64,000 bases of DNA from Tetrapyrgos nigripes (GCA_013368315.1 JAACJM010000297.1:35257-99256), one strand, 5' to 3'; shown: positions 20,601 to 38,358, counted from the first letter of the stretch. The notes: generated by a model not told the origin, from the letters alone. A program made the numbers and translations.

Positions 20601-22069
20601 TACGTCAAACCTCCTGCTGATGCGAATATCATTGGTTCCAGATTTGTCTACAAAACTAAGTACGAACTTGGCAAACAGACCAAATTGAAATCTAGACTAG
20701 TAGCACAAGGCTTTAGTCAACAAGAAGGCATTGATTACTACGCAAATGATATCTTTGCCCCTGTAGCACGCATGAGCAGTACATGTTTATACTTGCACTT
20801 GCAGCTTCATTAGACTATGAAACTACTCAGATTGATATTAAATCTGCCTATCTTTACGGAAACGTTACTGATGAGGAAACATTATACCTTCGTCCACCTC
20901 TGGGTAATTTACTACCTAACTTACCTGAAGGCTACATACTTAAACTCAGAAAGACTCTATATGGGCTGAAACAAGCTGGTCGTCGATGGTATGAAAAATT
21001 ATGCAATATTCTCATAAAGTTACTAGGACTTAAGAAGTCTACTTACGATAATGCGGTATTCTACCGATATCATGAGAATAAACTCATTTTAATACTATCT
21101 TGTCACGTCGATGACATTACTTTATGTACTATCAACAAAGCTACTGCACAAGCTTTTTTTACTGCACTTAGTGGACACGTCCAAGTCACTGACGGTGGAG
21201 AAATCCACTGGATTCTCGGTATGGAAATTCAACGAGATAGGAATAATCATACTATTAAACTCCGTCAGAAACATTACATTGAGAATATTCTCAAACGATA
21301 CAATTTTGACCAATTACATACACGCCGTACACCTATGCTACCCGGGCAAAATCTTAGCCCTAGACCTGGGAGTGAACCGCAACAGGACGCCGCTGCTATT
21401 AAACACTATATGTCACTAGTCGGTGGTTTACGATATGTCGCTGACTGCACTAGGCCAGACATTGCATATTGTACTGGTCAACTAGCAAGATACCTTAATG
21501 ATCCAGGTGAAGAGCATTACGCTGCAGCTAAACAATGCTATCTTTATCTAAAAGGAACTTGCGATTACTGGCTCAACCTAGGGAGCCCTACTATTACTTC
21601 TAATTATGGATTTGCCGACTCTGATGGTATGTCCACGTATGGCAATAAACCAATCATGGGCTATGCATTCAAATTTGCTGAATCACTTATTTCTTGGTCA
21701 AGTAAGCGAGGCACACTGGTAACTTTATCAGTTACTGAGGCTGAACTATGCGCACTCGCACATGCCTCACAAGAAGCTATTTATTTGAAAGGTTTTATAG
21801 AAGAAATTCTAAATGCCGAACAGGAGCCAGTACTTATCAACTCAGATAGTGCATCTACTTTGGCAATTAGACATACTCCTGAAGAACAACATACTCAGAG
21901 AACTAAGCATTTCAATATCCGTAAAAACTTCCTTACTGATCGGATACATCAACGATACATACGAGTTAAACATGTGTCAACTAATGATCAACTTGCGGAT
22001 ATACTTACGAAAGCTCTCTCCGCTGATAAGATCAAGTGTTTCTCCCGATTACTAGGGATATCCGCTTGA
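17658..22069 (+). CDS. copia element 1 Gag-Pol polyprotein (one frame break)
   Basis: About 1470 codons from ATG 17658. Order: gag with zinc knuckle CFNCNKMGHTTQTC (near 18705), protease IIDSGATIH (near 19015), GAG-pre-integrase finger (HKQIGHMSY, CEDCIINN), integrase with D in HIDIFGPL, D in LQSDNDAVF and E in QQNGVAENIHQ, RT with CHVDDITL (21100; the usual YVDD is HVDD), RNase H with FADSDGM, TEAELCAL and INSDSAS. The frame changes from 0 to 2 around 20783-20813. A single missing T in the TTT run at 20786-20788 would explain it, and the rest is open. This may be a sequencing error, in which case the element could be active. Confidence 0.9.
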
Positions 22070-22076
22070 AGGGGAG

Positions 22077-22310
22077 TGTTGGAATTAAATGATAACGATC
22101 AAGCTACTAAGTTACTATGCATACGGCATCAATCAGGTACTGCAGACATACGGTCAAATGATCATACGGATATACTTAGACTATTTATATTATTATACTA
22201 CTCTGATTAATGATATATACTTGAGAGTTAAGCGAGATACGTTCGCACGCTCTTACCCCCACTTTGTGACTCTCGCTAAGATTATTCGCTAAGATAACCT
22301 AAGTCTAATA
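22077..22310 (+). repeat. copia element 1, 3' LTR
   Basis: 234 bp, same length as the 5' LTR, preceded by GAAGGGGAG. The array resumes at 22311 with AATATGTCC. Confidence 0.95.
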
Positions 22311-25300
22311 AATATGTCCTGAATACAACGTGAATACACCCTGAATATGTCTTGAATACGTCCTGAATACACCCTGAATATGTCCTGTGAATTCTCCATG
22401 AACCCTGAATACACCCTGAATACATCCTGAATATGCCCTGAATACGCATTGAATATGTCCTGAATACCCCTTGAATATGCCTTGAATACGTCCTGAATAC
22501 CCCTTGAATACATCTTGAATATGCCAGGAATACGCCCTGAATACGCCTTGAATACATCTTGAATACGCCAGGAATACGCCTTGAATATGCCTTGAATACA
22601 TCCTGAATATGCCCTGAATACACCCTGAATATACCTTGAATACGTCCTGAATACACCCTGAATATGTCCACCTTGAATACGTCCTGAATACACCCTGAAT
22701 ACACCCTGAATACCCTTTGAATACACCCTGAATGCACCCTGAATACCCCTTGAATACATCCTGAATACACCCTGAATATGTCCTGAATACCCCTTGAATA
22801 CCTCCTGAATACGCCTTGAATACATCCTGAATACACCCTGAATACATCCTGAATATGCCTTGAATGTGTCATGAATACCTCTTGAATACACCCTGAATAC
22901 ACCCTGAATACACCTTGAATACACATTGAATACACCCTGAATACACCCCAAATATGTCTTGAATACATCCTGAATACGCCCTGAATATGTCCTGAATACG
23001 TCCTGTGAATTCTCCATGAACCCTGAATACGCCCTGAATATGCCCTGAATACACCTTGAGTACACCTTAAATATGTCCTGAATACACCCTGAATATGTCC
23101 TGAATACGTCTTGAATACACCCTGAATATGTCCTGGATACGTCTGGAATACGTCCTGAATATGTCTTGAAGACGCCCTGAATATGCCCTGAATACACCTT
23201 GAATATGCGTTGAATACACCTTGAATACGCATTGAATACATCCTGAATACACCATGAATATGTCCTGAATACACCCTGAATACACCCTGAATCCGCCTTC
23301 AACACCCCTTGAATATGTCTTGAATACGTCCTGAATACGCCTTGAATACACCCTGAATGCACCCTGAATATATCTTGAATATGTCCTGAATATGTCCTGA
23401 ATATGTCCTGAATATGTCCCAAATATGTCCTGAATATGTCCTGAATATGTCCTGAATATGTCCTGAATATGTCCTGAATATGTCCCGAATATGTCCCGAA
23501 TATGTCCTGAATATGTCCTGAATATGTCCTGAATATGTCCTGAATATGTCCTGAATATGTCCCGAATATGTCCCGAATATGTCCTGAATATGTCCTGAAT
23601 ATGTCCTGAATATGTCCCGAATATGTCCCGAATATGTCCTGAATATGTCCTGAATATGTCCTGAATATGTCCTGAATATGTCCTGAATATGTCCCGAATA
23701 TGTCCCGAATATGTCCCGAATATGTCCTGAATATGTCCTGAATATGTCCTGAATATGTCCTGAATATGTCCTGAATATGTCCTGAATATGTCCTGAATAT
23801 GTCCTGAATATGTCCTGAATACGTCCTGAATACGTCTTGAATATGCCCAGAACACACCCTGAATATATGTCCTGAATACGTCCTGAATACACCCTGAATA
23901 TGTTCTGAATATGTCCTGTGAATCCTCTATGCAAGGTGTATTCTCACCCTGAATACACCCTGAATACACCTTGAATACACCTTGAATACATCCTGAATAC
24001 ACCCTGAATATGTCTTGAATACATCCTGAATACATCCTGTGAATTCTCTATGAACCCTGAATACACCCTGAATACCCCTTGAATACATCCTGAATACGCC
24101 CTGAATACGCATTGAATATGTCCTGAATACACCTTGAATATGCCTTGAATATGTCCTGAATACACCTTGAATACATCTTGAATATGCCAGGAATACACCC
24201 TGAATACGCTCTGAATATGCCCTGAATACGCCTTGAATACATCTTGAATACCCCAGGAATATGCCCTGAATACCTTGAATATGTCCTGAATACACCCTGA
24301 ATACATCCACCTTGAATACGTCCTGAATACATCCTGAATACGTCCTGAATACGTCCTGAATACATCCTGAATACATCCTGAATACGTCCTGAATACGTCC
24401 TGAATACGTCCTGAATACGTCCTGAATACGTCCTGAATACGTCCTGAATACGTCCTGAATACGTCCTGAATACGTCCTGAATACGTCCTGAATACGCCCT
24501 GAATACGCCCTGAATACACCATGAATACACCTTGAATATGTCCTGAATACGCCCTGAATACGCCTTGAATACATCCTGAATACGTCTGGAATACACCCTG
24601 AATACACCCTGAATACACCTTGAATACACCCTGAATACACCCTGAATACACCTTGAATACACCTTAAATATGTCCTGAATACGGCTTGAATACGTCCTGA
24701 ATATGTCTTGAATACGCCCTGAATACACCATGAATACACCTTGAATATGCCCTGAATACACCCTGAATATGCCCTGAATACACCTTGAATACGCCTTGAA
24801 TACATCCTGAATACATCCTGAACCCTGAATATGTCTTGAATACGTCCTGATTACATCCTGAATATGTCTTGAATACACCCTGAATACATCCTGAATACAC
24901 CCTGAATACACCTTGAATACACCTTGAATATGTCCTGAATACACCCTGAATACACCCTGAATATGTCTTGAATATGTCCTGAATACGCCCTGAATATGTC
25001 CTGAATATGTCCTGTGAATTCTCCATGAACCCTGAATACACCATGAATAAATCCTGAATACCACTTGAATACATCCTGAATACATCCTGAATACACCCTG
25101 AATACACCCTGAATACACCTTGAATATGTCTTGATTATGTCTTGAATACACCTTGAATACACCCTGAATACGTCCTGAATACACCCTGAATACACCTTGA
25201 ATACACCTTGAATATGTCCTGAATACACCCTGAATATGTCTTGAATACGTCCTGAATACACACTGAATACATCCTGAATACATCCTGTGAATTCTCCATG

Positions 25301-26613
25301 AACCCTGAATACACCCTGAATACATCCTGAATACCCCTTGAATACATCCTGAATACGCCCTGAATACGCATTGAATATGTCCTGAATACACCTTGAATAT
25401 GCCTTGAATATGTCCTGAATACGCCTTGAATACATCTTGAATATGCCAGGAATATGCCCTGAATACGCCCTGAATATGCCCTGAATATGCCCTGAATATG
25501 CCCTGAATACATCTTGAATACATCTTGAATACGCCAGGAATATGCCCTGAATACACCTTGAATATGCCTTGAATATGTCTTGAATACACCCTGAATACAC
25601 CCTGAATATACCTTGAATATGTCCTGAATACACCCTGAATATGTCCACCTTGAATACGTCCTGAATATGCCTTGAAGACGTCCTGAATATGTCCTGAATA
25701 CGTCCTGAATACATCCTGAATACATCCTGAATACATCCTGAATACATCCTGAATATGTCCTGAATACGTCCTGAATATGCCCTGAATACACCCTGAATAC
25801 ACCCTGAATACGTCCTGAATATGCCCTGAATACGTCCTGAATACACCCTGAATACATCCTGAATATGCCCTGAATACATCCTGAATACGCCCTGAATATG
25901 TCCTGAATACGCCTTGAATATGTCCTGAATATGTTTTGAATACACCCTGAATACACCTTGAATACGTCCTGAATACACCCTGAATACACCCACCTTGAAT
26001 ATGTCTTGAATACACCTTGAAGACGTCCTGAATACACCCTGAATACGTCCTGAATACCCCTTGAATACACCCTGCATACACCCTGAATACACCCTGAATA
26101 TGTCCTGAATACACCCTGAATACATCCTGAATACACCCTGAATACACCTTGAATACACCTTGAATACGTCCTGAATACACCCTGAATATGTCTTGAATAT
26201 GTCCTGAATACACACTGAATACATCCTGAATACATCCTGTGAATTCTCCATGAACCCTGAATACATCCTGAATACCCCTTGAATACATCCTGAATACGCC
26301 CTGAATACGCATTGAATATGTCCTGAATACACCTTGAATATGCCTTGAATATGTCCTGAATACGCCTTGAATACATCTTGAATATGCCAGGAATACGCCC
26401 TGAATATGCCCTGAATATGCCCTGAATACACCTTGAATACATCTTGAATATGCCAGGAATATGCCCTGAATACACCTTGAATATGCCTTGAATACGTCTT
26501 GAATACACCCTGAATACACCCTGAATATACCTTGAATATGTCCTGAATACACCCTGAATACGTCCACCTTGAAGACGTCCTGAATATGTCCTGAATACGT
26601 CCTGAATATGTCC
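22311..26613. repeat. 11-bp minisatellite array, right block
   Basis: About 390 units. Two homogeneous sub-blocks stand out: 23379-23820 is nearly pure AATATGTCCTG (with TCCCG variants), and about 24378-24493 is nearly pure AATACGTCCTG. A spacer variant GTGAATTCTCCATGAACC marks higher-order copies near 22387, 23005, 24039, 25015, 25287 and 26239. The end carries one unit in inverted orientation. Minus-strand open frames reach 839 codons but follow from the period, not from a gene. Confidence 0.95.
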
Positions 26614-26933
26614 TGTATTCAGGAGCCCACATTCATATACTTCTCCTAACATCACTGTCCCCTCTAAATCTCCTCACTAATATATCTACTCCAATACACT
26701 CACAAAAGCCATCTGTTCTTGTCTTGCAGTCTGTCGTCCAAGAAAGGGTAGTCAAATCTATTTCCTTCTGGACAACACTGACGCTGAATAAATATCCCAA
26801 ACAACTTTGGAAGTCTGCCCATCTCAACAGAATGTCTGACAAGTCCGTGAAGCGAAACTTGATCTCGAAATGATTGAACAATGAACCTCCAAGCATGTCA
26901 TTCCGCGCATACTACACATACAGACAAGTCCCT
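26614..26933. other. spacer between the array and the first gene
   Basis: Unique sequence that contains the 3' flank of the CHS4-like gene. No coding signal. Confidence 0.5.
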
Positions 26934-28828
26934 TCAGCAGATGACACACTCATCCTTCGCCTGCTGTCTGGTAGGTCGAGCAACATTTACCCGCTTGTTA
27001 CCCATCCGCTTCATCTCCGTCAAACGATTCATCGCCCGTTTGTTGCCTTGCGCTGGGAACAAGAATATTAAAATCAAGCTTTGATGGAATGAGTAGGGTA
27101 CGCACCTGCAGCTCGCATATACCACCGCTTAGCAAACTCGATGTCTTGATTAATCCCAATCCCAACCTCTGCATAATACCCAACAGCATACTCTGCTTTA
27201 CTGAGGCCCTTGTTAGCCGCGCGCCTAGCCCAAAGATAGGCTTCTGAATCGCTCTGCTTCAAAACACCTTCACTACCGGTAAGATACCATCCGCTGAGAG
27301 CCAGTTCAGCTTCGGCATCACCCTTTTCAGCTGCCTTTGTATACCATGCTATGGACCTACGGGGATCTACAGGACAAGTCAAAGTTCCGTATTCAAAACA
27401 CTGGCCGAGTTTATACTGTGATTGGGTATAACCGAGGTGTGCAGCTTGGGTGAAGAGTTGTCTGGCTTGAGCGGGATCGTGGGGCACTAGTTGTGAATTG
27501 GGCATCTCGTATAACAATCCCAGCTCATGTAACGCATGAGGGTTCTCTTCATCCGCCTGTTCTGCAGCGCGTTTTAACCATCCGACGGCCTCTCTCGGGT
27601 TTTTGGGTTCACTCAGCAAGCCGTGGAGCAGAATCATGCCCAGTTTATACATGGCAGCGGTGTCGCCCAAAGATGCAGCCTTGCGGTAGAAAGCGGCAGC
27701 CCGTGGAGGTTCCCTCCGTGTTCCAGCTCCAATCTCATTACAGACGGCGACTCGGTAAGCGGCGGCGGCGTGGTTTTGCTTCGCAGCTTGGAGATATAAA
27801 TGATAGGCTCGTTCGTGGTCGACTTGAAGCCCCAACGCGCCAGTGCCATGGCAATTCGCGAGGTAGAACTGAGCTTCGGCGTATGCCTCGCCCTGTGTCG
27901 CCAGACGGCGGATGACCTTGAGGGCCTCACCGATAAGGAGCTCGCTGTACTTTTTGGCTGACCGCTGGTCTTTGGCACTGGTTCTGATTTTTCGAGCGGC
28001 GTCTATGAGGTATTTGGCGTATAAGAAATGAGATTCAGGATCGGGGTCGCCCTTGATTCGCTGTCGGTACTGGTCGATGTATTCTTTGGTGTAGGGAGGG
28101 GTAGCAAGGTCCACGGCCTTGGATTTGATTGTGGACGGCCTTACTGATGCGACAGTTTCACCTCGAGAGAAAGAAGGTCTGGGCTCGATTTCGTTCGCGT
28201 CGGATATTGGAGGAAGAGAAGGGTTGCCGGCAGGAGGAAAAGGTGGAGGGGATGTATGATAGGAGCTGCTGGCAGGATATGAACCGGAATGACTGGACGA
28301 AAGAGAAGTCTGGCTGGCTGCGTATGACTGGTAGCCTGGCGCAGAGTAGCCGGAGCCTATAGAGGGAGGAGGTGGAGGAGGTGGTGGTTGCTGGGAAGGA
28401 GGAGGAGGACCCATGCCCAAGACGCTTGAAGCTGCGGTATAGAACTGATTTGGGTTGCCGGGAGGTGGCTGCTGTGGATAGGACCAATGTTGAGAAGCGT
28501 AGCTGTCTGGGGAAGCGGGGGTGTATTCGTCATTGGGATAGAAGCTGGCCTGGTCCGAGTTGAGGTACGAGTCGCTGCGACGATCCTGGGGAATTGAGAG
28601 CGAGTCGTCGCGCGGAGGACGGGTATAGTGTGGAGAAGGGGGAAGACCATTGAGATGCCTGGATGGATCCATGATTCGCTGTGTGTGGGGAGGGTGTATG
28701 GAGTGGAGGGAACGCATGGACATGGACGAGGCTGAACGAGCGATGGGGTCTACATGGGGCGAGATGCGAAGGTCTGCGAAGGCGTCGAGAGAGTCTGGCA
28801 GTGGCGGGCGAGTGGGTTGGTGGTCCAT
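26934..28828 (-). CDS. CHS4: SEL1-repeat activator of chitin synthase (Chs4/Skt5 family)
   Basis: Two coding exons: 28828-27106 and 27052-26934, with an intron GTGCGT...CCCAG of 53 bp. The N-terminal 230 or so residues are Pro/Ser/Gln-rich and disordered (polyproline near PPPPPPPPS). The C-terminal half is an array of SEL1 repeats (AEAQFYLANCHGTG, AAAYRVAVCNEIGAGT, AAMYKLGMILLHGL, SQYKLGQCFEYGT, AEAELALSGWYLTG, AEYAVGYYAEVGIG). Splicing adds a basic tail ending in CVIC, a CaaX-type prenylation motif as in yeast Chs4, which anchors the protein at the membrane where it recruits and activates class III-type chitin synthase at the neck. Start chosen at MDHQPTRPP; an upstream ATG at 28855 is possible. 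It diverges from the AN1 gene with the start codons 25 bp apart. Confidence 0.85.
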
Positions 28829-28853
28829 CGAGGACAAGTTGTTATTTTCCCAC

Positions 28854-29729
28854 ATGAGTCTCCTTGACACCATCAAATGCAGCTGTTGCGACACACAGGA
28901 CTTTCTGCCCATCCGCTGTCGCTGCGACGCCTTCTTTTGCAATGCTCACATATCCGTCCACCACTGTCCCGCTCAAGCCCCATCCGTTCTCGAATCTACA
29001 AGTCGTCCCCTCGCTCGCTGTGCACTGGCCACCTGCAACAATCCTAGTCTCTCCTCCGTCGCTTGTCCTCAGTGTCACCAGTCCTTCTGTCCACAGTAAC
29101 GTCTCGGTACTGTCTCCCTTTCCTTCCAGTTCAAACGCCCTTTTTCCAGACACCGCGATCGAGATGACCATCTCTGCCAGTCTCCTTCGCCGCCTCCTTC
29201 TGCAAAGAATGAAGCCGCTCGCGCCCTGCTAGCCAAAAACTTTTCCCCTTCTTCCCGTACCAGCAAAACCCCTGCCAAATCTGCGTCGCGAAACTCAAAG
29301 CTTGAACTCATGAAGATCCGCCAGCGTGCCATTGCCGCTGATCCCAAGCTACAGAAGAGCACCATCCCTCCCAGCAACGCTCCTTTGTTAGAGTCCAAGT
29401 GAAGGACGGTCCAGAGAAGATCTTTTGGCTGGAAAAGGTACGATCTTCAGCACGCTTGACCCTCGTCTACTTATCGCTCCAACAGACTCTGGTCACTGGG
29501 AAAGCATTTGACTTGCTGGCTACTCAAATGGGAGTCTCTGCCACAGATTCCAAGGTTTGCATACCTTTCGAAATCTTATTGCAGAGCTCATTCTTCTCCA
29601 GCGTTATGACCTTTATAAAGCGTCCGATGGCGAACTCGTCAAGTTGAAAAACGACGAGCTCTTTTCGCATCAGGTTCTCGACGGAGACTCTATTATTTTT
29701 TCTCCCCCTGTATATGATACACAAATCGT

Positions 29730-29733
<4 letters not shown>
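28854..29733 (+). CDS. CUZ1: AN1-type zinc finger protein with C-terminal ubiquitin-like domain (Cuz1/ZFAND1-like)
   Basis: Exons 28854-29095, 29150-29437, 29486-29554 and 29602-29733. Two AN1 fingers: CSCCDTQDFLPIRC...HHC near residues 9-39, and CALATC...CPQCHQSFCPQ, completed across the first intron by HRDRDDHLC (C-x2-H-x5-H-x-C). A basic helix follows (KLELMKIRQRA), then a UBL domain (RVQVKDGPEKIFWLEK, TLVTGKAFDLLATQMG, DGDSIIF). Known members bind Cdc48/p97 and the proteasome and help under arsenite or heat stress. Exon 2 holds a frame break near 29370: one C more in the CCC run would keep the reading open. The stop TAA (29731-29733) overlaps the DDX41 stop on the other strand. Confidence 0.75.
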
Positions 29734-32001
<2,268 letters not shown>

Positions 32002-32111
32002 AGGAGAGTTCAAGGCAAGTGATGAAAGTATCACATGACAGGGCGCGACGCGCATTGTATCCTCGACGGGCCGGGTGTAACTTGAAGCGGATTCAGCATT
32101 TAAAGATCAGC

Positions 32112-32129
32112 ATGGATCTCGAAAGATGA
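32112..32129 (+). promoter_or_regulatory. short upstream ORF overlapping the GAL7 start
   Basis: ATG GAT CTC GAA AGA TGA: a 5-codon ORF whose stop shares bases with the first candidate GAL7 start (ATGA at 32126-32129). Such a layout permits termination-reinitiation or start-site control if the mRNA begins upstream. Confidence 0.35.
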
Positions 32130-33525
32130 ACCTGATGGCCCATTTTGACCCGACCCACCACCCTCACCGTCGCTGTAAGTGTCGTCGTCTTATTATCATC
32201 GATTAACTGATTTTTTTCCCTAGTTAACCCTCTCACAAACGAGCACATTCTCGTTTCTCCCCAGCGTAGCAAACGACCTTGGCTTGGGCAGGTCGAGCCT
32301 TCGCAACCCAGTGATATCCCAAAGTTTGATCCTACTTGTTATCTATGTCCGGGAAACTCTCGTGCAGGTGGCCAGAAGACTGAACACTACGAACACACTT
32401 ATGTCTTTGAGAACGATTTCTCTGCTATCCTTCCTCCACCGGTACCAATCGCTCCTCCGGCTTCGCACCCTCTCTTGACAACGGAGCCCGTTTCTGGCGG
32501 CTGCAATGTCATCATCTTCCATCCAAGACATGATCTTACCATCCCAAGACTGCCGTTGGATGATATTAGTCGAATCATCGAGGAGTGGATTAAGATATAT
32601 CGAAGACGAGGTGGAGAGGATGGAATCAAGCATGTGCAAATATTTGAGGTGAGGCGATTGCTTGTCCATCACTGCCAATCCTCACGTCTATGCACTTGAA
32701 GAACAAAGGCAGTATCATGGGCTGCTCGAATCCTCATCCTCACGGTCAAGTCTGGTCTATGAGCGCTATCCCGACTCTGCCTTCCGTCGAAATAGCTTCT
32801 CTTACTCGCTACGCGTCCAGATCTGACTTGCCGCCTTCTGACGCACCCAAAGGCCCTGATGGTTTGTCTAAATCTCACCTCGATATCATATCTCCTCACA
32901 AGTCAGCCAGGACACCCTTGCTTGTTATGTGAATATGCTTTCACGGAAGTCAAACTCGGTGAAAGAGTTGTGGTCAAGAACGAACACTGGGTGGCTTTGG
33001 TGCCGTGGTGGGCTACCTGGCCATTTGAAATCCTTCGTGCGTCTAAAATCTTCTATCCCTTAGCGCATCTTTGACGTCTATTCCAGTTCTCCCCTACCAC
33101 AGACATATACCATCTATCTTCCATCTAACACCAGAAGAGAAATTGACATTGGCCAGTATCATCTCACAAGTGACTATCAAGTACGACAACTTGTTTTTAT
33201 GTTCGTTTGCCTATTCTATGGGCATTCACCAGCGGCCTGTTCCATTGTCTTCGCCAGAGGAAACCGACGACCATGATATTTGCCATTTGCATCTACACTT
33301 TGACCCTCCTTTACTCCGAAGCGCAAGTGTCAAGAAGTTCATTGCAGGGTCTGTCTCGTTTCCTTAACTCCTCCTAGACTGTCAATTTACTCTATCTTTG
33401 TCAGGATTGAACTCATGGCTGAAATCCAGCGAGACTTGACTCCTGAACAAGCAGCCCAGCGGTTGAGGACATGTGCTGAGACTCACTATTTAGAAAACGG
33501 TGATGTTGCACTAGAAGCTAATTAG
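32126..33525 (+). CDS. GAL7: galactose-1-phosphate uridylyltransferase
   Basis: Six exons: 32126-32174, 32224-32648, 32702-32861, 32903-33036, 33087-33348 and 33405-33525. It exchanges UDP between glucose and galactose-1-phosphate in the Leloir pathway. Seen: HFDPTHHPHRRFNPLT, SPQRSKRPW, the zinc-site region CYLCPGN, the active-site signature NKGSIMGCSNPHPHGQVW (nucleophilic His in HPHGQ), EHWVALVPWWATWPFE, LPYHRHI, KYDNLFLCSFAYSMG, HLHLHFDPPLLRSASVKKF and RDLTPEQAAQRLR. The start may be the second ATG at 32135. A frame break after 32903 would be healed by one more C in the CCC run at 32915-32917. Its promoter is shared with DDX41 (124 bp between starts). No GAL1 or GAL10 neighbour is present. 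Confidence 0.9.
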
Positions 33526-33608
33526 AAGTTTAGAACCTCATGAATGTTATCAAATTACAATATAAGCCGTCCATTAATTATTACCGTTGACCTTTACTGG
33601 CCCCCCAC

Positions 33609-37492
<3,884 letters not shown>

Positions 37493-37543
37493 AGGGACTG
37501 AATAATTCTCACATTCACATTCTTTTTCTTTACAGCGTCCGCC

Positions 37544-38358
37544 ATGAACCGTGGATTCAGAGGCTCTAGTCGCGGTGGAGGTCTGTATCTCAACTCTTGC
37601 TTCATTTTTTGTCTTTTACCTTCTCCATAGGTCGTGGCGGGGGCAGAGGTGGCTTCCAACAAAGAGATGCAGGTCCTCCAGACACAGTTCTCGGTGCGTG
37701 CGTCGCGTTCCTTCAAGAATTTTGTCACATTCTCAAATTCTTCCGCTTCTCAGAAATGGGTTCATTCATGCATGCCGTTGAAAACGAAATGCTTTGCTCT
37801 TCTCTCATGCCTGATAAAGTGCCTTATTTCAATGCACCCATCTATCTGCAAAACAAGTCTGTGATAGGGAAAGTCGACGAAATACTGGGCCCCATAAACG
37901 AAGTCTACTTCTCAATAAAAATGAGCGAGGGTGTTGTTGCGAGCAGTTTTCAGAAGGGCGACAAGGTCTACATTGGAGGCGACAAACTTTTGCCCATAGA
38001 GCGGTTTTTACCGAAGCCCAAAGCACCTGGAGGTACGAGGATACATTTTTATAAAACGCGACCAAGTGCTGATTCTGTATCTTCTCAGGCGTCACAAGTA
38101 CGCTGGATCTTTTCTACTTTTTCATCATCCACTGACTGTCTGTTTCCAGAACGTGGTCGTGGTGCACGCGGAGCACCAGGAGGTCGTGGTCGAGGCGCAC
38201 CAAGAGGGGCAGCTCGTGGAGGTCGTGGCGGAGGGAGGGGAGGTTTCTCTGATCGTGGTAGGGGTGGTGGTGGTGGTGCTAGAGGTGGTTTCGGTGGTAG
38301 GGGAGGAGGTGGTTTCCGTGGTGGCCGAGGAGGAGGACGAGGCTTCCGAGGATCATAG
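37544..38358 (+). CDS. GAR1: H/ACA snoRNP protein Gar1
   Basis: Exons 37544-37580, 37631-37693, 37754-38032, 38089-38097 (9 nt) and 38150-38358. N- and C-terminal glycine/arginine-rich regions ([20 protein letters not shown]) flank the Gar1 core ([69 protein letters not shown]). Gar1 sits in box H/ACA particles, which pseudouridylate rRNA, and in telomerase in many eukaryotes. The 9-nt exon encodes only Val-Thr plus split codons. Skipping it would also keep the frame but would create a 117-nt intron, twice the local norm. Confidence 0.92.

Larger units (their letters stand above)
17331..22310 (+). mobile_element. Ty1/copia LTR retrotransposon, nearly intact
   Basis: 4980 bp with 234-bp LTRs (17331-17564 and 22077-22310) that differ at only three positions, a copia-type PBS, one Gag-Pol reading frame and a polypurine tract (GAAGGGGAG, 22068-22076). 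It interrupts the 11-bp array. Flanks are AATAC on the left and AATAT on the right, i.e. a 5-bp duplication with one later change. The high LTR identity marks a young insertion. Confidence 0.95.

Noticed and set aside
7136..26613. CRISPR array
   Set aside because: The repeats are 11 bp, directly adjoining and without unique spacers; the host is a eukaryote.
22282..26655. Very long minus-strand ORFs (up to 839 codons) as a repeat protein gene
   Set aside because: All three frames are equally open because the 11-nt period is not divisible by 3. No start context, introns or unique flanking domains support a gene.
29338..29372. A short extra intron in the AN1-UBL gene as cause of the frame change
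   Set aside because: No GT donor gives an in-phase join to CCCAG, and the residues that would be removed look conserved in this protein class. A 1-nt homopolymer break is simpler.
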